Part shown: in pieces, positions 1 to 6,441 of the stretch
Numbering within the stretch: position 1 is the stretch's first letter
Layout of the letters: each line of letters opens with the position of its first letter
Source: Candidatus Vogelbacteria bacterium
Lineage (GTDB): Bacteria; Patescibacteriota; Minisyncoccia; Phycocordibacterales; XYD1-FULL-46-19
Direction of reading: 5' to 3'
DNA: 8,908 nucleotides
NCBI GenBank assembly: GCA_903825615.1
Contig: CAIKBK010000009.1
Coordinates: 1 to 8,908 of the forward strand
Translations under genes and position numbers: made by a program
The notes under the pieces: model-generated
Told to the model about the DNA's origin: nothing
What the model saw: only the letters and a program-made list of their open reading frames with translations
Databases searched by the model: none

Positions 1-62
1 GAAGGTTTTAACCACAAACTTTTATTTATCTTATTTATATTATTAATCTAGTTTTTTAAAAA

Positions 63-386
63 ATGAATTTCTATCAAAATTCTCCCCTCACGCCCGAGAC
101 TAAGACTAGCCGAGTCAAATCTATCGGTATTTTGGTCGCTATTATTATCATCATTATTATAATTGTGGTTGTTGTTTTCTATCGAAATGCTAACCAGTCG
201 GCCCCTCGAAGTCTAGACGCTGATTTACGGGCCAGAATGATAGAAGCGCTTAATAGTGAGAATATCACCCCACCAACCGCCGAGCAAAGAGCCAATATGG
301 TGGAGGCGTTAAAGAGTGAGAACATCACTCCACCAACCGCCGAGCAAAGAGCCAATATGATAAAGGCTCTAGAATCTAGCCAATAA
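63..386 (+). CDS. Small membrane-anchored protein with 20-residue tandem repeats
   Basis: I do not recognise a named family. The 107-aa product has a polar N-terminus (about residues 1-20) with basic residues just before one hydrophobic segment (about 21-40). That segment contains eight consecutive Ile (27-34) and four Val (35-38), and can be read as a signal anchor. The rest is hydrophilic and is built from a 20-residue unit with the core SENITPPTAEQRANM, present in two full copies and one partial copy that ends the protein. The DNA repeats every 60 bp, so the array is real and recent. The repeated tail is probably extracytoplasmic and helical with Pro-Pro turns. Short proteins with Pro-rich repeats of a similar helix-turn type are familiar to me from Patescibacteria, but the resemblance is loose. 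No Shine-Dalgarno sequence precedes the ATG. The next gene begins 43 bp downstream with no terminator between, so co-transcription is possible. Function is unknown. Confidence 0.75.
   Translation: MNFYQNSPLTPETKTSRVKSIGILVAIIIIIIIIVVVVFYRNANQSAPRSLDADLRARMIEALNSENITPPTAEQRANMVEALKSENITPPTAEQRANMIKALESSQ
231..375 (+). repeat. 60-bp tandem repeat, two full units and a partial third
   Basis: Units run 231-290 and 291-350, with a degenerate partial third from 351 to about 375. By eye the first two units differ at about 10 of 60 positions. A 30-bp stretch is identical at 270-299 and 330-359. The period is a multiple of three, so gain or loss of a unit keeps the reading frame and changes the length of the encoded tail by 20 residues. 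Confidence 0.9.
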
Positions 387-415
387 AATTATTATTAAGC
401 AAAAATTATTATTAA
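385..415. repeat. 14-bp AT-rich direct repeat between genes 1 and 2
   Basis: AAAATTATTATTAA occurs at 385-398 and again at 402-415, separated by three bases. The first copy overlaps the stop codon of the upstream gene. The whole 43-bp gap (387-429) is almost pure A and T and has no clear promoter box, Shine-Dalgarno sequence or terminator. The repeat may be a protein-binding site or simple low-complexity sequence. Confidence 0.5.
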
Positions 416-429
416 ATTATTTTATTAAA

Positions 430-3339
430 ATGTTTAAAAAAATTCTAAAATCATTTGCTCTCGTGGCTATCTTGGCCCTTGTTGCTCTGTCTGGGTCAGT
501 GGTCTTGGCTCAGACTATACCGGCGACCCCTGGTATTTGTACGGTCGCAGAGATGGGAACTATTCCAGGTTGTAATCCGCCAATTAACACAGGATTTACT
601 GCTCAGATTAAGGATGGTAGCCTGGGTATTTTGGGAATCTTGAGCCTGATCTCTGGGAGGCATCTTGATACTGCACAGGACTTAGGATCATCAACTGACA
701 GCACCCTACGAGCTGATTATGCCGGCCTTATAGGCTATCTAACAGGCTATAAACTTGATTGGGATGGTATTTCTATTCCTCCTGCTATAACTAATACTAG
801 TCCTGCGCGTCATGCCCTCGTCATTTATGGTGGCGCAGGGGCTGACAACGAAGGTTATCGCTTGGTGAAGCTTTGGGATAATCTGGATGTGGTTGGTACA
901 ACTACTGCTTCTAATATGGATGTTCATAATAATGTTTATGCTAAGAATTTTTACACCTGTCCTACCCCAGGTTCCTGTTCAATAATTAATCCTGGCGGTG
1001 GCTATTGGACAAAATCTGGCGTGAATCTCTACGCGACAACTTTAACTGATAATGTTGGTATTGGTGACGATACTCCATCATACAAGCTTGATGTCGCCGG
1101 TACGGTACGAGCAACTAGCGATTTCCGTGTTGACGCGGGAAGTGGTAGTGCTAATGCCACTTTAAATTTGGTTGGTCGTTATAGTGGTACTGCCTATCCT
1201 GCAAGTACCTTTGCTAATATGCTTGGTGGTTTGTCCATTAATCCAAATGCTGCTGCTCCGGTTGTTGGTATTCGCTTAAACCCTACTACAGGTGCTACTC
1301 TTCAGGTTGGTGGCAACCAGGCTATTGGTTATGCCAATAACACCGCCGCTCCAACTAATGGTTTAGCCGTTAATGGCGAGGTTGGTATCACTTCTCTCGT
1401 TGATCTTGGTTTTAGTAAGACTCCGGATGTTGACCGAGAAACCAATGCCGGTAAAATTGCTTATCAAAAGTGGTCTACTGGTCTAGATATTGTCGGTGCA
1501 GGACCAAAGAACTCTAGTGACCGCTTGGTCAAACTTTGGGATAACGTGACTATCCCTGGCGATCTAAATGTAGATGGCACAACCACTCTTAATAACCTGG
1601 TGGTCAATAATGTTTGTACCGCCGATGGAAGTTGTAGTACTGGCGGGCTTGGCAATTGGACCAAAAACGGAAACAACATTTATAATAACAATAGTGCCAA
1701 TGTTGGTATTGGAATAGCTAATCCTTCTCACACCTTGCATGTTGTTAACAAAGAAACTGGCGATAGCGCCAATTATACTATTGGCATTGGGCGAGCAGAT
1801 AAGACCCAGGCCTATTGGTTAGGTGTGGGTGATACTGGTAGTTTTAATCTCCATAATCAAAGCGGTACAGGTGGCACTTTGATGTCAGTAACGAACGATG
1901 GCAATATAGATATTACTGGTAGATTACAGGCCGCTGGTTTAGTTGTTCCCAATCTGGGTGACGCTGTTAAAGCTGGTTCCAATAATGCGCTTGATCTAGG
2001 TTACGGTACTCCCGGCCGAGAATCCAATGCTGGTAAGATTTTCTATGGTAAGTATGATACTCAGGCCTTAGAGATTGTTGGTGCTGGCAATGATGGTTTG
2101 AGTCGTAAAGTTACGATTTGGGACAATCTTAATGTTGTAAGAAATGTTAATATCGGCGGTGTTATGGGTATTGGAACAAATGCTCCGACAAGAGAATTAC
2201 ACATTGTTTCTAATAATGGCGCCCAAATTAAGCTGCAGGACAATGGTTCGACAGATTGGAGTGGTATTGAATGGCAAAATCCTTCTGGTATTGGTTATAT
2301 GGGTGTTAAACCGGACGGCCACTTCTTTGTTGATATGGGTCAGAATGGTGAAGACTTTGCTGTCGATGGTAGTGGTATTGTTCAGATTGGATATCGTGGT
2401 CTGACCAAGCAAGCTGATGCGGGAAAGATTGGCTACCAGGTCTGGGGTAACCATGATGCTTTAGACATTGTTGGAGCCGGTATTAATGGTGTTTCTCGCC
2501 GTGTAAGAATTTATGACGAATTGATGACCGGGAGGATCTGCAACGCCGATGGTACTAAATGTCTCTCTGTTGATACTATTCTGGATCACATTGGGGGTGC
2601 TACCCCTGGTGGTAACCCAGGGGCGACACTTTCTCTCTCTGTTAATGGTACAGATAATCCGGCTAATCAAGTTGGCCCTGGGGGCACTCTTCTTGTTAGG
2701 GTAGATGAAGGTATTACAATCAATTATGCTAATGCTGTTGCTGGTTGTAATGTTGATTCCTCAAGTCTCAGAGTAGCCAATAGTAATATCCCTAAACCAG
2801 TAAGTGGCACAGCTTCTATTGGTCCTTATTATCCCAAACTTGCTAGGGTTAACCTAGACTATGTAACTCTTTCTTGTCCTGGTTTTAGCCCTATGACCGT
2901 TAATGTAATGGTTAAACCTGAAATTACCAGTTTTAGTGCAGCTGTTGACCCTGAACCACCGTCAGTCACTAGTAATCCGAATATAAAGTTCACTTGGGTC
3001 ACACGCACGGGTTATGATTCAAACGAGACTAATCGTGGGGTGGGCGTAGCAGACCCGACACTTACTTGTCGCATTTGGGGAAGCGACAAATATTATTCGG
3101 GAGATACGAGTTCCCCAGATCAAACTGGTACATTCGACGACTCTGGTGTTAGTAACTCCAATAATAATGGTGATAACCAAATAAAGAACATTAGTTCTAT
3201 CTGTGATAGAAATGTGGCTACTAATTTCAATCAGTGGTGTACTATAAGTTATAATCTTACTTGTACAGTAAATACTACTAATTTGACTACGGCGGCGAAA
3301 CCTGCTTCCTGGAACTTAGACTTCGCTCATAAGTATTAA
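430..3339 (+). CDS. Large secreted repeat protein, fibre- or adhesin-like, with C-terminal Ig-like domains
   Basis: The 969-aa product starts with a Sec signal peptide: FKK basic start, hydrophobic core to about residue 24, and likely cleavage after A27 in VVLA-QT. Residues 50-68 carry NTGFTAQIKDGSLGI, a head motif I associate with Parcubacterial surface proteins. The body repeats a module. LDIVGAG leads to R.VKLWDN (W149, W370, W564, Y695), NAGKI or AGKI occurs at 339, 533 and 664, and VGIG-type motifs start at 209, 318, 425 and 579, three of them followed by P...L.V. Such VGIG..P...LDV repeats are known from phage tail fibres and from proteins often annotated as pilus-tip adhesin PilV, but no S74 endosialidase chaperone is visible at the end. 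Paired cysteines recur at 177/183, 396/402 and 704/711. A Gly/Pro linker (about 722-731) leads to two beta-rich, probably Ig-like domains (about 733-830 and 831-969), the last Cys-rich. There is no LPXTG motif or C-terminal anchor. The start is set by the signal peptide. The gene has its own terminator, apart from the pilus operon. A role in surface attachment is inferred. Confidence 0.85.
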   Translation: MFKKILKSFALVAILALVALSGSVVLAQTIPATPGICTVAEMGTIPGCNPPINTGFTAQIKDGSLGILGILSLISGRHLDTAQDLGSSTDSTLRADYAGLIGYLTGYKLDWDGISIPPAITNTSPARHALVIYGGAGADNEGYRLVKLWDNLDVVGTTTASNMDVHNNVYAKNFYTCPTPGSCSIINPGGGYWTKSGVNLYATTLTDNVGIGDDTPSYKLDVAGTVRATSDFRVDAGSGSANATLNLVGRYSGTAYPASTFANMLGGLSINPNAAAPVVGIRLNPTTGATLQVGGNQAIGYANNTAAPTNGLAVNGEVGITSLVDLGFSKTPDVDRETNAGKIAYQKWSTGLDIVGAGPKNSSDRLVKLWDNVTIPGDLNVDGTTTLNNLVVNNVCTADGSCSTGGLGNWTKNGNNIYNNNSANVGIGIANPSHTLHVVNKETGDSANYTIGIGRADKTQAYWLGVGDTGSFNLHNQSGTGGTLMSVTNDGNIDITGRLQAAGLVVPNLGDAVKAGSNNALDLGYGTPGRESNAGKIFYGKYDTQALEIVGAGNDGLSRKVTIWDNLNVVRNVNIGGVMGIGTNAPTRELHIVSNNGAQIKLQDNGSTDWSGIEWQNPSGIGYMGVKPDGHFFVDMGQNGEDFAVDGSGIVQIGYRGLTKQADAGKIGYQVWGNHDALDIVGAGINGVSRRVRIYDELMTGRICNADGTKCLSVDTILDHIGGATPGGNPGATLSLSVNGTDNPANQVGPGGTLLVRVDEGITINYANAVAGCNVDSSSLRVANSNIPKPVSGTASIGPYYPKLARVNLDYVTLSCPGFSPMTVNVMVKPEITSFSAAVDPEPPSVTSNPNIKFTWVTRTGYDSNETNRGVGVADPTLTCRIWGSDKYYSGDTSSPDQTGTFDDSGVSNSNNNGDNQIKNISSICDRNVATNFNQWCTISYNLTCTVNTTNLTTAAKPASWNLDFAHKY
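838..2550 (+). repeat. Degenerate protein-level module, about four copies, within the 969-aa protein
   Basis: Each copy has the order [NAGKI, tyrosine-rich strand] - LDIVGAG - R.V.LWDN - [LNVDGTTT] - [C..DG.C] - [VGIG..P...L.V]. WDN-type anchors fall at residues 149, 370, 564 and 695, so spacing shrinks from 221 to 194 to 131. Copy 1 lacks NAGKI, copy 3 lacks the cysteine pair, and copy 4 lacks VGIG and ends in the linker. The similarity is at protein level and the DNA copies are well diverged, which points to old duplications under selection for fold. Confidence 0.75.
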
Positions 3340-3355
3340 AAATTATTAACTAATC

Positions 3356-3390
3356 ACTAAAAAAGGAGGGTTCATCCCTCCTTTTTTAGT
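3356..3390 (+). terminator. Intrinsic terminator, perfect 15-bp stem
   Basis: ACTAAAAAAGGAGGG (3356-3370) and its exact reverse complement (3376-3390) flank a 5-nt TTCAT loop. The GC-rich GGAGGG/CCCTCC stem top is followed by a run of six T. It begins 17 bp after the TAA of the secreted repeat protein and closes that unit before pilB. The A-tract on the 5' side means it could also terminate on the minus strand, but no minus-strand gene converges here. Confidence 0.93.
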
Positions 3391-3416
3391 AACTGGGTTT
3401 TTCGCTTAATTTTGTT

Positions 3417-3444
3417 TTGGTTTAAAAACTTTTTGCGTTATAAT
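3417..3444 (+). promoter_or_regulatory. Likely sigma-70-type promoter for the pilus operon
   Basis: A perfect TATAAT lies at 3439-3444, with a weak TTGGTT -35 at 3417-3422 and a 16-bp spacer. Transcription would be expected to start about 3450-3453, only three to six bases before the pilB ATG at 3456. This lies just after a strong terminator, where a new promoter is needed. No operator-like inverted repeat is visible. Confidence 0.6.
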
Positions 3445-3455
3445 TAGAGTAGTTT

Positions 3456-5204
3456 ATGGCTGTTGGTTTGGACAACTTACGGGATTTTCTAATTGATGCG
3501 CGTCTGGTCTCGGCGCGGGATTTTGACAACGTCTCAGAGGAAGCGGGGGGAGATTCTCCTCGCATTGAAGATTTGCTTATTAGCAAGGGTCTTATTACTG
3601 AAGACGATATGCGTCGCGCTAAGTCTTATATCTTAGGCATTCCTTTTGTCGATTTGCACAAAGAGCGCATTGCTAAAGATGTTCTCGCTTTAATTCCCGA
3701 GCCCATTGCGCGCAAACATAATATTGTGGCCTATAAGAAGGGTCCTGATACTTTAGAGGTCGCCATGCTTGATCCGCTCGATTTGGATTCTATTAGTTTC
3801 ATCAAGAAGGGAACAAACTTGCGCATTCTTCCTCGTCTGACCGATACTGAGTCGATTAAGAGTGTCTTGGTGCAATACCAGAAGAGTCTTAAGGTGGAGT
3901 TTGGCGATATAATTCAGAAAGAATCGTTGGCAATAAAAAATCAAAACGTTGGCGGGGCTGAAGGAACGTCAGCTGAAGATCTTAAGAAATTAGCTGAGGA
4001 TTTGCCCGTGGTGAAAATCGTTGATTCTTTGCTCGAGCACGCCATTATGCAGAAGGCTTCGGATATTCATATTGAACCGTTTGAGCAAGAATTAGTGATT
4101 CGCTACCGGATTGATGGTGTTTTGCATGATGCAATGATTCTCCCCAAAGAGGCCGCCTCGGGTATCGTCGCTCGAATTAAGGTGCTGGCCAATTTGCGTC
4201 TTGATGAGAAGCGTCTGCCTCAAGATGGCCGTTTTAAGACCTCGACCCACGGTGCCGATGTTTCTTACCGTGTCTCGACCTTACCGATCCAATTTGGTGA
4301 GAAGGTGGTGATGCGTCTTTTGCCTGATTCGGTTCATGGCCTAACTTTAGAGTCCGTTGGCTTCCACGGTGAGGCGCTTGAAGCTATCGAGCGGGCGATT
4401 AGGCGCACAACTGGGATGATTCTCGTGACTGGCCCGACCGGTTCGGGCAAGACCACGACTCTCTATGCTTTGCTTGATATTCTTAATACGCCAGATGTTA
4501 ATATCTCAACAATTGAGGATCCCGTCGAGTATCAGATCAAGCGCATCAACCAAACTCAAGTTCGTCCCGATATTGGCCTGACTTTTGGCAGTGGTTTGCG
4601 TACTCTGGTTCGCCAAGACCCCGATATTATTATGGTAGGAGAAATTCGTGACCAAGAAACAGCGGGTTTAGCGATTAATGCCGCGCTCACTGGCCACTTA
4701 GTGCTCTCGACCCTCCATACCAATTCCGCAGCTGGCACCATCCCGCGTTTACTCGATCTTGGGGCTGAACCTTTCTTAGTCGTTTCCACGGTTGAAGTTA
4801 TTGCCGCCCAACGCTTAGTGCGCCGGTTGGCCGATCCTAAGGAGCCTTACCACTTGACTCCGGCGGAAATTAAAACCCTTGGCGAGAAAGCCGATCTGGC
4901 TAAGGTTATGGCCTGTTTAAAAAAAGAAAAGATTCTTCAAGAAGCTAAAGATTGGCCCGAGCTAACTTTCTATCGCCCCAAGGCAGTCGGCGAGTCCGAT
5001 GGTTATTCTGGCCGCCTGGCTATTATCGAGGTTCTCACGATGTCGCGCGCCCTGCGGGAGATGGTTATTAGGGGGGCCACGGCCGATGATTTCACGATGG
5101 AGGCGCGCCAGGAGGGGATGTTGACGATGTTGGAGGATGGTCTCTTTAAAGCGGCTCAAGGTCTCACTTCGATTGAGGAGGTCTTAAGAGTGGTAAACGA
5201 GTAA
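3456..5204 (+). CDS. pilB: Type IV pilus assembly ATPase PilB (GspE/PilB family)
   Basis: This cytoplasmic hexameric ATPase powers pilus extension through PilC. The 582-aa length is normal for the family. The N-terminal MshEN-like domain (about 5-145) contains ILGIPFVDL (59-67) and LIPEPIARKHN. Its second motif (36-58) only loosely matches the RLG..L...G cyclic-di-GMP signature, so nucleotide binding there is not supported. The ATPase part shows DIHIEP (203-208), Walker A GPTGSGKTT (326-334), the Asp box TIEDPVEY (352-359), Walker B with catalytic E396 in MVGEIRD, and the His box GHLVLSTLHTN (413-423). All catalytic motifs are intact. The unusual point is the missing tetracysteine zinc site: RRLADPKEPY (456-465) and YRPKAVGESDGYSGR (506-520) replace the usual CxxC pairs, and the whole protein has one cysteine (C487). 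The chosen ATG follows a TATAAT box closely and has no Shine-Dalgarno sequence. It is first in the operon, 12 nt from pilC. The E/PilB rather than PilT assignment rests on the N-terminal domain and on the following pilC. Confidence 0.95.
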   Translation: MAVGLDNLRDFLIDARLVSARDFDNVSEEAGGDSPRIEDLLISKGLITEDDMRRAKSYILGIPFVDLHKERIAKDVLALIPEPIARKHNIVAYKKGPDTLEVAMLDPLDLDSISFIKKGTNLRILPRLTDTESIKSVLVQYQKSLKVEFGDIIQKESLAIKNQNVGGAEGTSAEDLKKLAEDLPVVKIVDSLLEHAIMQKASDIHIEPFEQELVIRYRIDGVLHDAMILPKEAASGIVARIKVLANLRLDEKRLPQDGRFKTSTHGADVSYRVSTLPIQFGEKVVMRLLPDSVHGLTLESVGFHGEALEAIERAIRRTTGMILVTGPTGSGKTTTLYALLDILNTPDVNISTIEDPVEYQIKRINQTQVRPDIGLTFGSGLRTLVRQDPDIIMVGEIRDQETAGLAINAALTGHLVLSTLHTNSAAGTIPRLLDLGAEPFLVVSTVEVIAAQRLVRRLADPKEPYHLTPAEIKTLGEKADLAKVMACLKKEKILQEAKDWPELTFYRPKAVGESDGYSGRLAIIEVLTMSRALREMVIRGATADDFTMEARQEGMLTMLEDGLFKAAQGLTSIEEVLRVVNE

Positions 5205-5216
5205 ATTTAAATTATA

Positions 5217-6440
5217 ATGATCAAATTTTCTTATCGAGTTAGAAAAGAAGGTGGGGAAGAGGCTGTTGGTCAGCGTGAAGCGACGGATCGTTTTGCTTTA
5301 GCTCGAGAATTAAGGGCCGAGGGACTGACAGTTATTTCTGTTTCGGAGATCAGGGTGGCTCACAAAAATAATCCATTAGCGCTGATTAATTTCTCTTGGG
5401 GTCAGGTGCGACTAAAAGACAAGATTATTTTTGCGAGTAATTTGGGCTCAATGTTGTCAGCGGGATTATCGCTCTCGCGCTCCCTCGCCGTTCTCTCTAA
5501 ACAGACGGGCAATAAATATTTTAGAGGGATTATTAACCAAGTGGAAGAGAAGATTAATAAGGGTAACAGCTTGAGTCGGGCTTTAGCAGTTTACCCTCGA
5601 GTTTTTCCTGAATTTTTTGTGGCGATGATCGAGGCGGCCGAAGAGTCAGGTAAGTTGCCTGAAGCGCTTAAGCTAGTGGCTGAACAATTCGAAAAGAGTT
5701 ATAGTCTTCGCCGCAAGATTGCTGGCGCGCTGATTTATCCGATTATTATTATTTTTGTCATCATTGTCATCACTATTTTGATGATGATTTTCTTAATTCC
5801 GGTTCTAGCGGTGACGTTTAGAGATTTTGGCGCGTCTTTGCCGCTCTCGACACAGATAATTATTGGACTCTCCGACTTTATGGTTAAGAATCTTTTTTGG
5901 GTTTTAGGTGCGTTCGTCTTAGCGATTCTTGTTTTGACAGCCTTCTTCCGTTCGAAGCTTGGCCGGCGTTATTCCTCGGCTATTTTGTTACACACGCCAT
6001 TTCTTAATAACCTTACTCGTCAGGCCAATTCGGCGCTGGTTTTACGCACGACCTCCTCGCTCGTCTCGGCTGGTGTGGGTATGACCCAAACCTTAATGAT
6101 TACGGGGCGCGTGGTGCAGAATTACTATTATCGCCGAGTCTTGGTGGAGGCTTATGACAAAGTCCAGAAGGGTTTGCCTTTGTCGACAGTATTTATCGCC
6201 CATCAGAACCTTTTTCCAGTTTTTGTCGGTGAGATGACGGCCGTTGGCGAAGAGACTGGACGCTTGGCTGACCTTTTATTAAAAGGGGCCATTTTCTTCG
6301 AAGATGAAGTTAATCAGATGACCAAGGATCTGGCGACGGTTGTTGAGCCGGCCCTGATGATCCTTATCGGGATAGTGGTTAGTATTTTTGTCATCTCGAT
6401 AATTGGTCCACTGTACTCATTATCTAATATTATTAAATAA
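5217..6440 (+). CDS. pilC: Type IV pilus inner-membrane platform protein PilC (GspF family)
   Basis: This is the integral membrane platform that couples PilB to pilin insertion into the fibre. The 407-aa length is typical. A short soluble N-terminal domain (about 1-45, YRVRKEGGEEAVGQREA) precedes two homologous T2SSF domains, about 67-192 and 268-393. The first holds MIEAAEESGKLPEAL (137-151) and the second GEETGRL (344-350), the repeated signature of the family. Membrane segments are at about 173-198, 223-243 and 378-399, the usual three. The ATG lies 12 nt after the pilB stop and has no Shine-Dalgarno sequence, only AT-rich bases. Translation is probably coupled or SD-independent. The pilV start is one nucleotide beyond the stop. 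PilC against GspF cannot be decided by sequence alone, but the neighbouring minor pilins and the lack of other T2SS genes favour a type IV pilus. Confidence 0.93.
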   Translation: MIKFSYRVRKEGGEEAVGQREATDRFALARELRAEGLTVISVSEIRVAHKNNPLALINFSWGQVRLKDKIIFASNLGSMLSAGLSLSRSLAVLSKQTGNKYFRGIINQVEEKINKGNSLSRALAVYPRVFPEFFVAMIEAAEESGKLPEALKLVAEQFEKSYSLRRKIAGALIYPIIIIFVIIVITILMMIFLIPVLAVTFRDFGASLPLSTQIIIGLSDFMVKNLFWVLGAFVLAILVLTAFFRSKLGRRYSSAILLHTPFLNNLTRQANSALVLRTTSSLVSAGVGMTQTLMITGRVVQNYYYRRVLVEAYDKVQKGLPLSTVFIAHQNLFPVFVGEMTAVGEETGRLADLLLKGAIFFEDEVNQMTKDLATVVEPALMILIGIVVSIFVISIIGPLYSLSNIIK

Positions 6441-6441
6441 T

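Noticed and set aside
36..41. TATATT as a promoter for the first gene
   Set aside because: No -35-like hexamer lies at a proper distance and the whole region is A/T, so the match carries little weight.
364..380. CTAGAATCTAG near-palindrome at the end of gene 1 as a terminator
   Set aside because: The arms are only five bases with a one-base centre and no T-run follows. It lies inside the coding sequence.
430..3339. R64-type shufflon or phage tail fibre gene
   Set aside because: The repeats resemble such proteins, but no inverted 19-bp recombination repeats, recombinase gene, phage structural genes or S74 chaperone domain is visible.
5213..5218. TATAAT just before pilC
   Set aside because: It overlaps the ATG of pilC, so a transcript from it would lack the start codon. 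Probably a by-product of the AT-rich 12-bp gap.
6403..6441. Upstream ATG giving a 585-aa form of the PilV-like pilin
   Set aside because: The added 13 residues would overlap pilC and put a non-basic stretch before the prepilin leader. GTG 6442 gives the standard short basic leader.
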